Shown here: positions 1 to 9,086 of the stretch, in pieces
Layout of the letters: each line of letters starts with the position of its first letter
Numbering within the stretch: the stretch's first letter is position 1
Assembly: GCF_002483235.1 (NCBI RefSeq)
Contig: NZ_DLHN01000016.1
Span: 1-53,446 of the forward strand
Length of the DNA stretch: 53,446 bases
Reading direction: 5' to 3'
Source of the DNA: Pedobacter glucosidilyticus
Lineage (GTDB): Bacteria; Bacteroidota; Bacteroidia; Sphingobacteriales; Sphingobacteriaceae
Translations under genes and position numbers: made by a program
Notes under the pieces: generated by a model
The model's database searches: none
What the model was told of the DNA's origin: nothing
Seen by the model: the letters and a program-made list of their open reading frames with translations, nothing else

Positions 1-585
1 TTTAGAATCTAATTTAATCAACACGGCTACAATGATGAAAAAAGGACTTAAAGCAATAAGTGCTAATAAGGATAAAACAATATCGAATAACCTTTTACTA
101 AAGGGGATTTTGTATTGTACAGCAGATATTTCGGATATATTGTTAACCTGCGAGCGTAATAATTTGTAAAATGTTAGAAATTTTATTCTCTCTTTAACAT
201 CCTGAAAATGAATAGAAGGTTTATAGCAATCGCTAACGCCTAATTTTAAAGCTAACTGGAATAGTTGCTGATCGTTTTCCTTTAATAGGAAACAAATAAT
301 TAAATTTCTTGTTAACCAGTTATTTTTAACGGAACTAACTAAAGAAATAACTTCGTTTACATTGCTACTGCTTACTTCAATTAATATGACGCTATTTAAT
401 CCGTCAATAGATAAATTTGCAATAGTTTCTTGTAGATGGGTGAGGGTTTCTAAAAATCTTAAGTCAAAAGATTCTTCTTCAAAAGTTGAACGTATATCCT
501 GTTCATAAATTTCGGCATGACAAAATATACTAATCTTTGATAATTGATTAGAATCTGTAGAATTCTTAAAATTTTGGAATTGCAT
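1..585 (-). CDS. Polyprenyl-phosphate sugar transferase, truncated by window edge
   Basis: The minus strand is open from an ATG at 585 to the window edge, giving the first 195 residues. Residues about 160-192 read KRLFDIVLSLLALIALSPFF and continue with a hydrophobic stretch. This is the classic start of the bacterial sugar transferase family (WcaJ/PglC type, PF02397), membrane enzymes that move a phospho-sugar onto undecaprenyl phosphate to start a surface glycan. The first ~150 residues are soluble and have alternating strands and helices like a degenerate receiver-type domain; that reading is inference. Only one base separates this ATG from the stop of the upstream receiver gene, so the two are probably co-transcribed. 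The catalytic part lies outside the window. Confidence 0.8.
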   Translation of the reverse strand, partial: MQFQNFKNSTDSNQLSKISIFCHAEIYEQDIRSTFEEESFDLRFLETLTHLQETIANLSIDGLNSVILIEVSSSNVNEVISLVSSVKNNWLTRNLIICFLLKENDQQLFQLALKLGVSDCYKPSIHFQDVKERIKFLTFYKLLRSQVNNISEISAVQYKIPFSKRLFDIVLSLLALIALSPFFIIVAVLIKLDSK

Positions 586-586
586 T

Positions 587-982
587 TTAGTTAAGCAAAG
601 TTTTAATTTTCTCCTTTAAAATACCAGGATTAAAAGGCTTAGCCATTAAGCCGCTGATCTCGTAAGGTATTTTAGTTTTGATATTTTCTAAAGATTCTGA
701 ACCTGAAAGTACAATTAAAGGAATATCTCTATAGAAACCACTTACTTTTATGGATTTAACTAATTCAGCACCATCAAAATATGGCATTTCCATATCAGAA
801 ATAATCAAATCAGGAATGTTTCCATTATCTAACCAACTTAAAGCATCAAAGCCATTATTTCTAATGATGAGTTCGTAATCATCTTTAAGTATGAATTCTA
901 ATAATTTCAAAATAGCTAATTCATCATCAACTAAGAGAATTTTTTTCTTTGTAGAGGTTCGAGCCATATCTATTAGTTTCAT
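587..982 (-). CDS. Single-domain response regulator (receiver only)
   Basis: A CheY-like receiver with no output domain. Visible signatures are the acidic pocket LLVDDE near residues 17-22, the phospho-acceptor Asp in LIISDMEMP, the conserved Ser in VLSGS, and the invariant Lys in MAKPF. It ends one base before the sugar transferase, so its phosphorylation may modulate surface-glycan initiation or a partner kinase coded elsewhere; no histidine kinase is nearby. Two starts are possible: MKLIDMARTS at 982 or MARTSTKKK at 967. The second resembles the other lone receiver in this window (MARILLVEDE, 12695), and neither has a ribosome-binding site to decide. The family call is firm; the role is inference. 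Confidence 0.88.
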   Translation of the reverse strand: MKLIDMARTSTKKKILLVDDELAILKLLEFILKDDYELIIRNNGFDALSWLDNGNIPDLIISDMEMPYFDGAELVKSIKVSGFYRDIPLIVLSGSESLENIKTKIPYEISGLMAKPFNPGILKEKIKTLLN

Positions 983-1315
983 AAAATTAATTTAAATATA
1001 CAAAGCAATACGCATAAATAATGCCTTTGGTTGTAGGTTTTAGAAAAAACTATTTTTGTGGATAAATTTTCTTTGTAATGAAAAAATAAATATTTGCTAT
1101 AATTTAAAAAAACAACTGTTATAGATTTGCTTTTGTAGTGTATTTGCACTTTATTGAGTTTATTATTGTAATAATTGTAATTAAAAAATACTTATCCTAT
1201 TATTATAATAATTTAGATTTTGTTCTGTTAAGTGTTTTCTATAAAAATGAAGCATTAAATAAGATTGGGGTTTTTGTTTCTCAATTGTGGAAATTTGTCA
1301 TGTTAACGGGGAAAT
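983..1315. other. Non-coding AT-rich spacer
   Basis: This spacer separates yidC from the receiver gene and contains no convincing reading frame. It is very AT-rich with runs of T and A. The promoter for the receiver/sugar transferase pair should be here, but I found no full TTG-N17-23-TAnnTTTG match on the minus strand. Confidence 0.5.
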
Positions 1316-1345
1316 AAAAAAGCCCCACTTTTATTGGGGCTTTAA
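1316..1345 (-). terminator. Rho-independent terminator after yidC
   Basis: An inverted repeat AAAGCCCCA / TGGGGCTTT (1319-1327 and 1334-1342) has a short loop. Read on the minus strand it is followed by a T run. It lies directly past the yidC stop codon, so it probably ends the pyrG-yidC transcript. Confidence 0.85.
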
Positions 1346-1348
1346 AAT

Positions 1349-3133
1349 TTACTTTTTCTTTTTTTGTTGTTCTTTCAATTGTTGCTGCTGCCTCATCATA
1401 TCTTCCAGTTTTTTCTGGAAACCGCTTTTCTTCTTCGCACTTTCAGGTTTTTTCTTAAACTCTTGAATTTGTGCATGAATTTTTTCATCATCAACAAAGT
1501 ATCTGATTAAATATTGCTGTGCAAAAGTTAAAATATTAGCACAGAAATAATAATAATTAAGACCTGCCGGATAAGCATTTAAGACACCAAAGAAAATGAT
1601 AGGTGTGATGTAACCAATGTACTTCATTTGCCCTTGCGCACCAGAAACCTGATTGTTAAAGTAAGTGTAAATCAAAGTAGAAATGGTCATTAATAAACAC
1701 ATTAAGCTGATATGGCTCCAACCTAAAAGCGGAATAGGTGCGAAGGTGATTAATTCATCGTAAGTAGATAAATCTTTCATCCATAAAAAACTCTCGTGTC
1801 TTAACTCAAATAAATTTGGGAAAAAATAAAAGAATGCTAATATAAAAGGCATTTGGAACAACAGAGGTAAACATCCCCCCAGTGGGTTTACACCAGCCTG
1901 CTTATATAGTTTTAAGTATTCTTGTTGTAAAAGGGTAGGGTTATCGTCTCCAACTTTCTTTTTAATCTCATCCATCTCTGGCTTCAAAACCCTCATTTTA
2001 GCCATTGATAAGTAGGATTTATAAGTGAATGGAAATAATACTGTTTTTAAAATGATGGTTAACAGTAAAATAATAATACCATAGCTCATGTTAAAGCCTT
2101 CAAAGAAATTGAAAACAGGTAAAACTAAGTATCTGTTTATCCATTTTAATGGACCCCAACCCATTTTTACTTGCTTTTCTAAATCGTTACCTTGTGCTCT
2201 TAACTGCGAAAATTTATTAGAACCAAAATAGTATTCTAACTCATATTGATTAACCTGTTGGTTTTTAAAAGGAAGGTTTAAATTGGCCTGATAAGCTTTT
2301 ACTGCCGAGTTATTAGCAACAGTTTGTACTTTAAGTGTACTATTCTTAAAGCCATCTTTACTCATTAAAGCAGCAGAAAAAAAGTGTTGTTTAAAAGAAA
2401 CCCATGCTAATGTCTCCTCTGTAAAAGCTTTTTCCTCACTTTCTGTTTCACTTAAATAATCTACATCTTCATTAGCTATTTTATAATAAGTGGTAGAGTA
2501 GATACGCTCGTTCTGAATATCTTTTTCTTGTTGCTGTAATTCAGCAGCCCAATTGATGGCTAAGCCCTTATCAGCATTTATTTTATTTTGAAAACCGCTT
2601 AATACAATGTTAAAATCAACTTTATTACTTCCTTTAGCTAAAGAATAGGTGTAATTAACAAAAGAACCATCGGTATTTGTGGCTTTTAAAACTAATTTAT
2701 CATCCTGTACAACTTCTTTGGCAAAGAAAAGGTTGCTGGTATTTAGGTTTTGATTGTTTTGGCTATAGGCTATTCCGAAGTTGTTTTGCTTGTTAAATAA
2801 AACCACCGGCTGATTAAGCTGATTAGTTTCATTTTTAAGCTCAACGCTAGAAACTTTACCACCCAGTGTAGAAATAAAAACCTTTACTTTATCATTTTCT
2901 AAGGTTAAAATTTCTTCTTTTTGTACAACCTGATTTTGTGAATTGGTATCTGTAGGTAAAGTTGTAGTTTTTGCTACAGCAGCAGGTTGTTTAATTCCTT
3001 TTTTTGCTTTAGCTAAGGAATCTTGTACAAAATCTTCTCTTTTTATTTGCTCCTCAGATGGTTTTAATAAAAATGTTGATCCAACTAATATGACTAAAAT
3101 CAGGAACAAACCTGTAAACGTATTTCTATCCAT
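1349..3133 (-). CDS. yidC: Membrane protein insertase YidC
   Basis: YidC/Oxa1/Alb3 insertase, which inserts and folds inner-membrane proteins with or without SecYEG. The 594 residues show the Gram-negative layout: an N-terminal transmembrane anchor (about 5-22), a large periplasmic β-rich domain (about 60-330), then the conserved five-helix core (about 345-560) with the segment ILKTVLFPFTYKSYLSMAKM and the GGCLPLLFQMPFILAFF hairpin, and a strongly basic Lys/Gln-rich tail suited to ribosome contact. The length is typical for Bacteroidota. It lies 22 bases after pyrG on the same strand and is followed by a terminator, so both probably share a transcript. Confidence 0.97.
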   Translation of the reverse strand: MDRNTFTGLFLILVILVGSTFLLKPSEEQIKREDFVQDSLAKAKKGIKQPAAVAKTTTLPTDTNSQNQVVQKEEILTLENDKVKVFISTLGGKVSSVELKNETNQLNQPVVLFNKQNNFGIAYSQNNQNLNTSNLFFAKEVVQDDKLVLKATNTDGSFVNYTYSLAKGSNKVDFNIVLSGFQNKINADKGLAINWAAELQQQEKDIQNERIYSTTYYKIANEDVDYLSETESEEKAFTEETLAWVSFKQHFFSAALMSKDGFKNSTLKVQTVANNSAVKAYQANLNLPFKNQQVNQYELEYYFGSNKFSQLRAQGNDLEKQVKMGWGPLKWINRYLVLPVFNFFEGFNMSYGIIILLLTIILKTVLFPFTYKSYLSMAKMRVLKPEMDEIKKKVGDDNPTLLQQEYLKLYKQAGVNPLGGCLPLLFQMPFILAFFYFFPNLFELRHESFLWMKDLSTYDELITFAPIPLLGWSHISLMCLLMTISTLIYTYFNNQVSGAQGQMKYIGYITPIIFFGVLNAYPAGLNYYYFCANILTFAQQYLIRYFVDDEKIHAQIQEFKKKPESAKKKSGFQKKLEDMMRQQQQLKEQQKKKK

Positions 3134-3155
3134 TATATCTATTTATATGCTATTC

Positions 3156-4769
3156 TTAATGTTTCTTTTTTGAATGTTCTAAAGAAGCGGCGACAAATTT
3201 AACAAAAAGTGGGTGAGGATTAGCAACTGTTGATTTTAATTCGGGGTGAAACTGCGAAGCAATAAAGTAAGGATGGTTTTTTAATTCAACAATCTCTACT
3301 AAATTATTCTCCGGATTAATACCAGAAGCTATCATACCAGCAGTTTCGTATTGTTTTAAGAAATCATTGTTAAACTCATATCTGTGTCGGTGTCTCTCAG
3401 TAATTTTTGATTTTCCGTAGATATTATAGGCTTTAGAACCTTTTTTAAGCTCGCAAGGATATGAACCTAAACGCATAGTACCGCCTTTCAAAGTAACTTT
3501 CTTTTGCTCTTCCATCATAGATATAACAGCATGCTCGGTATTTTCATCCATCTCTGTACTATGTGCATGCGTTAATCCTAAAACGTTTCTTCCAAATTCT
3601 ATAACAGCACACTGCATCCCTAAACAGATACCAAAGAAAGGAATATTACTTTCTCTTATAAACTTTATAGCCGTAATTTTACCTTCTATACCGCGGGCAC
3701 CAAAGCCTGGTGCTACCAATACACCATCTAGTTTACCCAGTTTTGCTTTTACGTTTTCTTCTGTAATACTTTCAGAATGGATACATTCTACACGTACTTT
3801 ACATTCATTAAAAGCTCCGGCATGTATAAAAGATTCTGTTATAGATTTGTAAGCATCAGGTAACTCCACATATTTACCTACCAAACCAATTCTTACCTCT
3901 GCGGTAGGGTTTTTTAATCGTCCTAAAAAATCTTTCCAGCTTTCTAAATCAGGTTCGTTTTTAAGCGGAAGTTTTAATTTACTTAAAACAGTACGGTCTA
4001 ATTGCTCTTTTAGCATCAATAAAGGTACATCGTAAATGGTGCTGGCATCAATAGACTCTATAACAGCATTTAAATTTACGTTACAAAATTGGGCAATCTT
4101 TTTCCTGATATCCTGGCTGATGTGGTGTTCTGTTCTACAAACCAAAATATCTGGCTGTATACCATACTCTAATAACATCTTAACCGAGTGTTGTGTTGGT
4201 TTTGTTTTTAACTCTCCGGCAGCAGCCAAAAATGGAATTAATGTTAAATGGATAACTAGTGCATTATTAGAGCCAACTTCCCATTTAAATTGTCTTACAG
4301 CTTCTATATAAGGTAAAGATTCAATATCACCAACAGTACCGCCAAGCTCAGTAATTACAATATCAAAATTGCCGCTCTCACCTAATAAGCGCATATTGCG
4401 TTTAATCTCATCGGTAATATGTGGAATAACTTGTACTGTTTTACCTAAGAATTCGCCTTGTCTTTCTTTATTGATGACGTTTTGGTAAATTCTACCTGTT
4501 GTAATGTTATTGGCTTGTGATGTTGGGATGTTTAAGAAACGCTCGTAGTGGCCTAAGTCTAAATCTGTTTCGGCACCATCTTCAGTTACAAAGCATTCAC
4601 CATGCTCATAAGGATTTAAAGTTCCCGGATCTATGTTGATATAGGGATCAAATTTTTGGATAGTTACACTGTAACCCCTTGCTTGTAAAAGTTTAGCTAA
4701 TGATGCGGAAATAATACCTTTCCCTAAAGACGATGTAACGCCGCCCGTAACAAAAATATACTTAGTCAT
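3156..4769 (-). CDS. pyrG: CTP synthase
   Basis: Converts UTP to CTP with ATP and glutamine, the last step of de novo CTP synthesis. The 537 residues are full length. The N-terminal synthetase half starts with FVTGGVTSSLGKGI (P-loop) and contains the conserved LDLGHYERF segment. The C-terminal class-I glutamine amidotransferase carries the nucleophile Cys at about residue 382 in FFGICLGMQ and the His-Glu pair in QFHPE near residue 510. No truncation or odd residue is seen. It is upstream of yidC on the same strand; a candidate promoter -7 element lies about 75 bases upstream. Confidence 0.98.
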   Translation of the reverse strand: MTKYIFVTGGVTSSLGKGIISASLAKLLQARGYSVTIQKFDPYINIDPGTLNPYEHGECFVTEDGAETDLDLGHYERFLNIPTSQANNITTGRIYQNVINKERQGEFLGKTVQVIPHITDEIKRNMRLLGESGNFDIVITELGGTVGDIESLPYIEAVRQFKWEVGSNNALVIHLTLIPFLAAAGELKTKPTQHSVKMLLEYGIQPDILVCRTEHHISQDIRKKIAQFCNVNLNAVIESIDASTIYDVPLLMLKEQLDRTVLSKLKLPLKNEPDLESWKDFLGRLKNPTAEVRIGLVGKYVELPDAYKSITESFIHAGAFNECKVRVECIHSESITEENVKAKLGKLDGVLVAPGFGARGIEGKITAIKFIRESNIPFFGICLGMQCAVIEFGRNVLGLTHAHSTEMDENTEHAVISMMEEQKKVTLKGGTMRLGSYPCELKKGSKAYNIYGKSKITERHRHRYEFNNDFLKQYETAGMIASGINPENNLVEIVELKNHPYFIASQFHPELKSTVANPHPLFVKFVAASLEHSKKKH

Positions 4770-4846
4770 TGTATGTGGATAATCTTTAAAAACTTAGAAT
4801 TTGAGCTTAAAAAATGCCTCTTTTCTAAATCTTTTTGTACGGGATT

Positions 4847-4854
4847 CAAAAGTA
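4847..4854 (-). promoter_or_regulatory. Candidate -7 element for pyrG
   Basis: The minus strand reads TACTTTTG, a match to the Bacteroidota sigma factor -7 consensus TAnnTTTG, and would give a leader of about 70 bases before pyrG. I did not find a TTG at the expected -33 distance, so this is a half-match. Confidence 0.4.
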
Positions 4855-4990
4855 AGGTTTTTTTCTGATAGTATAATAGGTGTGGAGAAAATACCCTTTG
4901 TGGATAAGCATGAATATGATCTTGTACTGCTTTTAAATGATTAATAATCAGTACTTCGCAGCAATTTTATTTTTTACATATTATTTCTGT

Positions 4991-4998
4991 TATTTTTG
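4991..4998 (+). promoter_or_regulatory. Candidate -7 element for the gene at 5016
   Basis: TATTTTTG matches TAnnTTTG and lies 18 bases before the ATG at 5016, which would give a very short leader. No clear -33 TTG is visible. Confidence 0.4.
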
Positions 4999-5015
4999 CC
5001 TTTAAATCGCATTTT

Positions 5016-5447
5016 ATGGATCATATATTCAGAAACCTACTTATCAGATATCAGAACTATTTTATAGAGTTTTTTCAGTTAATAGAAGATAAAGATCTTA
5101 TAAAAGAAGAGCAACAAAGTGCCGCACAAAAAATCAAGAATTATCTGGAAAGCATGCCAGAACTTGTGGGCGATTTTGATATTTTCTTCTCTATCTCTAA
5201 GCAAAGCGGAGCTTTAACGGCTACTTGGAGCATCAATATCAGTGAAGACGGTTTTAGCGTTCGTTCTTACGCTGTTGATGATTTAGATGAAATAGATGAG
5301 TGGCATTTTAATTATTATAGCCATACTCAGGAATATGAGGGTAACTTATTTACCGATGGTGATTGGGATTTGTTTCTAGACGAAGTAGCAGAAATTGATG
5401 ATGCCGGTGGCGAGAAAATATCTTGTGAATTGAGTTTTAAAGTTTAA
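5016..5447 (+). CDS. Conserved hypothetical acidic protein
   Basis: A 143-residue soluble protein that I do not recognise. It has an N-terminal helical part (residues 1-50, with an aromatic segment RYQNYFIEFFQLIED), then a β-rich, very acidic half with tryptophans (TWSINISEDG, DEWHFNYY, FTDGDWDLFLDE). It has no signal peptide or membrane segment. Its stop overlaps the stop of the convergent nuclease gene by a few bases. Composition and start fit a real gene, and a candidate promoter lies just upstream. No function is proposed. Confidence 0.7.
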   Translation: MDHIFRNLLIRYQNYFIEFFQLIEDKDLIKEEQQSAAQKIKNYLESMPELVGDFDIFFSISKQSGALTATWSINISEDGFSVRSYAVDDLDEIDEWHFNYYSHTQEYEGNLFTDGDWDLFLDEVAEIDDAGGEKISCELSFKV

Positions 5448-6472
5448 TGCTGATAACACCTACCGTTGGCATTTGTGGTGTTACGCTTGCACCTTTCGCC
5501 AGCTTTTGTAATTCCTGAACATTGTACAGCTGTTGATATTTTTACCTCAGTTTCATTGCTTTCATTTTGTTCTAAAAGCTGTTCTTGTTTGATGGTGCTT
5601 TTTTCATTAGTAGATGTTGTAGTATCCCACAACCAGCATGGTAAACACAGTGTTTTTTCTATAACTTCTTCCTGTTCATTGGGTAAAGCAAAAAAGAAAT
5701 CAATACCTGTAAATTTTTCTACACTATCTATACTAACAGCATAATATTGAAGTGGTTGTGTACTACTTTTATTCTCTAAAATAAAGCCTATTCCCTTAAT
5801 ATCAGGCATATTATAATCTAAAATAACTTTATAATAATATTTAGGTACGCTTACTTTATTTACACCTATACTTGGTAAGCTACCATTTAAAACAGGACCA
5901 GTTGCTATGTATAAAGCTTCATTTTCTACAGCCCAGGTTCTAACTAATTCTTCCAGTTTTTTCCATATACCACGGTTAAAGCCAGGGTTTTGCGGACTCA
6001 TGTTACTATAATAAAAGCTTTCTGCCATGGCTGTTGCAGACCATCCCATATCTGCTGCTGGGGCCAAATGTCCACGGTCATAGCCAGAAGAAGTATAATC
6101 TTTAGATTGAGCTGTACCAGTTTTAACTTTTGGGTCTTCTATAAACTTATCTGTTCTGTTATAAAGTTTAACGGTTTTTTCTTTTGTGAGTTCGTAGGCT
6201 ACCCAATTGGCTTGCTCGTGTGTCTCGTTATAAGAAAGCGAAAATCCACTATGGCGAATAACCACATCTTTAGGCATCATTTTGGGAAGTTCTAACTGAG
6301 CTATTTTAGCGATTTTAGGATTCCAAGTTTGTAAACTATCAACATAAGTCCAGGTACCGTTTTCCCATAACCAAACTTTTTTACCACTTGTTGTGGTAGC
6401 TTCCTGTTGCCCAAACACATCATAAAAAGTAAAGTATAATAAAAATATCAATAGGAGTTTCTTCATGAGCAT
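5444..6472 (-). CDS. Secreted DNA/RNA non-specific endonuclease (ββα-metal) with C-terminal Cys motif
   Basis: A signal peptide (MLMKKLLLIFLLYFTFYDVFG) precedes a short tryptophan-rich segment (VWLWENGTWTYVD) common at the N-terminus of secreted Bacteroidota proteins. The nuclease domain follows, with the family signature DRGHLAPAAD at residues 132-141. His135 is the expected general base, and the metal-binding Asn is expected in NMSPQNPGFNRG. This family degrades DNA and RNA outside the cytoplasm, for nutrition or defence. The last 25 residues carry a small Cys/His-rich motif, QCSGITKAGERCKR followed by GRCYQH, seen at the tails of diverse bacterial nucleases and probably binding zinc (inference). 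MKKLL at 6466 is an alternative start. It converges with the gene at 5016. Confidence 0.9.
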   Translation of the reverse strand: MLMKKLLLIFLLYFTFYDVFGQQEATTTSGKKVWLWENGTWTYVDSLQTWNPKIAKIAQLELPKMMPKDVVIRHSGFSLSYNETHEQANWVAYELTKEKTVKLYNRTDKFIEDPKVKTGTAQSKDYTSSGYDRGHLAPAADMGWSATAMAESFYYSNMSPQNPGFNRGIWKKLEELVRTWAVENEALYIATGPVLNGSLPSIGVNKVSVPKYYYKVILDYNMPDIKGIGFILENKSSTQPLQYYAVSIDSVEKFTGIDFFFALPNEQEEVIEKTLCLPCWLWDTTTSTNEKSTIKQEQLLEQNESNETEVKISTAVQCSGITKAGERCKRNTTNANGRCYQH

Positions 6473-6804
6473 TGGATAAACTTTTTGTTTAGCTAAATTA
6501 AAAGATTATTTAAAGAGTTAGCATTTTGATTTTTTTTAAATGATGGAGGATATGTAATTATATAAAACCTGTTTTAATAAAAAAATAGGTTTTATTTTGT
6601 TCTTCTATTAAAGCCTTTTACTTTTTGCTTAGGTTACCTCACTTCGTTTTGACTTTCGATAAATATTTACTTTATTTAATTTAAATTCTAACTTATGAAT
6701 ACATCCTGTGGAATTAATGATGATGAAATACAAGGAAAATTGTACTTATTGTAGTTTGTTTCTTTTTTACGTTTTTAATTCTACCTGTTAAACAACAAAA
6801 TAAC
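6473..6804. other. Non-coding spacer
   Basis: A 332-base AT-rich divergent intergenic region between the nuclease (minus) and the barrel protein (plus). It should hold both promoters, but I see no full consensus, hairpin or reading frame in it. Confidence 0.45.
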
Positions 6805-8031
6805 ATGATAAGAAAAATTTGGATTTTACTTTTGATAGTAGTTTCAAGCTTTAAATCAGATGCTCAAATTATTTTTGAGAGCGGCTATTTTATTACTGAT
6901 GCAGATGAAAGAGTAGATTGTTTGATTCGCAATATGGATTGGATAAACAATCCATCAAAATTCGAATATAAGCTTTCTTCAAATGATGCCATTAAAGTAG
7001 GGGATATTCATACAGTAAAAGAATTTGGTATTAATCAGGTTTCTAAATATATAAGAACTCAAACAAAAATTGATAGATCTTCTGACCGTATAGAGGAAAT
7101 GGATGCTGAGAGAAATCCTGTTTTTCAAGAAGAGTTGTTATTCTTAAAAGTTCTTATTGAAGGGCAGTTTTCTTTATTACAATATACGGATAACGGTTTG
7201 GTAAGATTCTTTTATAAAACTAAAGACTCAACTGTAAATCAATTAGTTTATAAACGATATATGGTAGATGACAAGGTTTTAAATAACGATTATTTTAAGC
7301 AGCAATTACTTATCCTTTTTAATAGTGAAAAAATAGCATTAGAGGATTTTACACGTCTTAAATATGATGATAGAGATTTAGAAAAGCTATTTATCAAGTA
7401 TTATGAGGTAAATAATTTAACTTTTATAAATTATCAACCTAAAAGGAGCAAGTATCTATCTCATTTAACGATTAGACCAGGGATTAGCTATAACAGTTTA
7501 AAAATAGAAAGTGCTATAAACGATTTGCTGAATACTAATTTTGGAAGTAGTTTAGGGTTTAGATTAGGTGCCGAAGCCGAATTTATTTTGCCTTTTAATA
7601 AAAATAAGTGGGGCGTAGTTATAGAGCCTACCTACCAATATTTTAAATCAGAAGAATTTAAACAGACAAATCAAGTATCAGGTGGTATTTTAATTTCTAA
7701 AGTTGATTATAAAGCAATCGGATTGCCAGTAGGTATACGGCATTATTTTTACCTTAATCAAAAATCAAAATTGTTTTTAAATGTTAATTATGTACTTGAC
7801 TTCGGTCTTAATTCAACCATTAAATTTTTAAGAAATGATAATTCGGTTTATTCGTCATTTGATATTAAATCAATTTCAAGCTTAGCTATGGGTATTGGTT
7901 ATAAATTTAAGAATACATTAGGCATTGAGATGAGGTATCAACCTAGTCCCAATATATTGAGTGAATACCCATATATGACATCTAATTACAACACACTTTT
8001 GTTAACACTTGGATATTCATTATTTAAATAA
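6805..8031 (+). CDS. Outer-membrane β-barrel protein, PorT-like
   Basis: A signal peptide (residues 1-20, ending in SDAQ) is followed by a ~200-residue soluble domain (YFITDADERVDCLIRNMDW, VKEFGI). The second half has alternating aromatic/hydrophobic strands (RPGISYNSLKIE, FRLGAEAEFILPF, WGVVIEPTYQYF, IGYKFKNTLGIEMRYQPSP) and ends in LLLTLGYSLFK, with an aromatic near the terminus as in outer-membrane barrels. The arrangement matches a broad Bacteroidota family of secreted N-domain plus eight-strand barrel proteins. The function is not known. It stands alone on the plus strand. Confidence 0.75.
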   Translation: MIRKIWILLLIVVSSFKSDAQIIFESGYFITDADERVDCLIRNMDWINNPSKFEYKLSSNDAIKVGDIHTVKEFGINQVSKYIRTQTKIDRSSDRIEEMDAERNPVFQEELLFLKVLIEGQFSLLQYTDNGLVRFFYKTKDSTVNQLVYKRYMVDDKVLNNDYFKQQLLILFNSEKIALEDFTRLKYDDRDLEKLFIKYYEVNNLTFINYQPKRSKYLSHLTIRPGISYNSLKIESAINDLLNTNFGSSLGFRLGAEAEFILPFNKNKWGVVIEPTYQYFKSEEFKQTNQVSGGILISKVDYKAIGLPVGIRHYFYLNQKSKLFLNVNYVLDFGLNSTIKFLRNDNSVYSSFDIKSISSLAMGIGYKFKNTLGIEMRYQPSPNILSEYPYMTSNYNTLLLTLGYSLFK

Positions 8032-8075
8032 TACCCATAGCTTGTGGTTTATTTAATCATCAAAAGCAAAAATAT

Positions 8076-9059
8076 TTACCAAAGCTGGTGTACCTCAGCT
8101 TTAATATAAGTATTGTAAATATGTTTAATCACATCTTTTTGTTGTTGATTTAAAGTTGGGGCTTCTTCAACTTTTAAATTATTTAACAGTTGTTGCGGAC
8201 TAGATGCACCTGGTATCACGCAGCTTATCTCTGGAAACTCTAATATCCATTTTAAAGCTAAAAGTGGTAAATCATAATCAGGGAAATGCTTTTTAAGTTC
8301 TTCAACAGCATCTAAACCTTTGTTATAATCTATACCAGAGAAAGTTTCGCCTTTATCAAATGCTTCACCATTTCTGTTAAATGTTCTATGGTCATCTTTA
8401 CCAAAAGTAGTTTCTTTGGTGAATTTTCCGGTTAATAAACCGCTGGCTAAAGGTACACGAGCAATAAGACCGATATTTTTCTTTTTAGCTTGTTCAAATA
8501 AAAGTTCAGTTGGGCGTTGTCTAAAAATGTTGAATATCAGTTGTAAGGTACAAACATTGTCAAACTCTATAGCTTTTAGTCCTTCTTCAATTTTCTCAAC
8601 ACTAACGCCAAGATTCAAGATTTTTCCCTCTTCTTTAAGCCTGTCAAACAGCTCAAAAATTTCTGGACGGTATAAAACTTCAGTAGGAGGGCAGTGTAGC
8701 TGTATTAAATCTATCTTTTCTAGATTCATGTTCTTTAAGCTGCTTTCTACAAAGTTTCTTAAAGCTTTTACCGTATAAGATTGGTTAATATGCGGGTTAA
8801 GCTGGCGACCACATTTAGTAGCCACATAAATTTCTTCTCTTCTGGCTTTTACTATTCTGCCAACAGCTTTTTCACTTTCGCCATCGCCGTAAACATCAGC
8901 AGTATCAATAAAGTTAATACCTGCATCAATAGCTGCGTTTAAAATTTTATCAGCATTGCTGTGGTCAAATGTATCTCCCCATTTGCCGCCAACTTGCCAG
9001 GTTCCTAGGCTGATTTCTGAGATTTTTAAGTTTGTTTTTCCTAAAATTCTATAATTCAT
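8076..9059 (-). CDS. Aldo/keto reductase
   Basis: An NADPH-dependent (βα)8-barrel oxidoreductase of 327 residues, full length. The active-site set is visible: Asp and Tyr in FIDTADVYGDGESE (about residues 51-64), Lys in YVATKCG, and His in LIQLHCPP. The cofactor region near the C-terminus includes SCVIPGASSPQQLLNNL. The substrate cannot be told from sequence; it resembles the general YajO/YdbC-like group. It is 27 bases downstream of the large surface-protein gene on the same strand, so co-transcription is possible but a functional link is not evident. Confidence 0.92.
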   Translation of the reverse strand: MNYRILGKTNLKISEISLGTWQVGGKWGDTFDHSNADKILNAAIDAGINFIDTADVYGDGESEKAVGRIVKARREEIYVATKCGRQLNPHINQSYTVKALRNFVESSLKNMNLEKIDLIQLHCPPTEVLYRPEIFELFDRLKEEGKILNLGVSVEKIEEGLKAIEFDNVCTLQLIFNIFRQRPTELLFEQAKKKNIGLIARVPLASGLLTGKFTKETTFGKDDHRTFNRNGEAFDKGETFSGIDYNKGLDAVEELKKHFPDYDLPLLALKWILEFPEISCVIPGASSPQQLLNNLKVEEAPTLNQQQKDVIKHIYNTYIKAEVHQLW

Positions 9060-9086
9060 GTATCTTAAAATTGGTTTATTTTTCTG

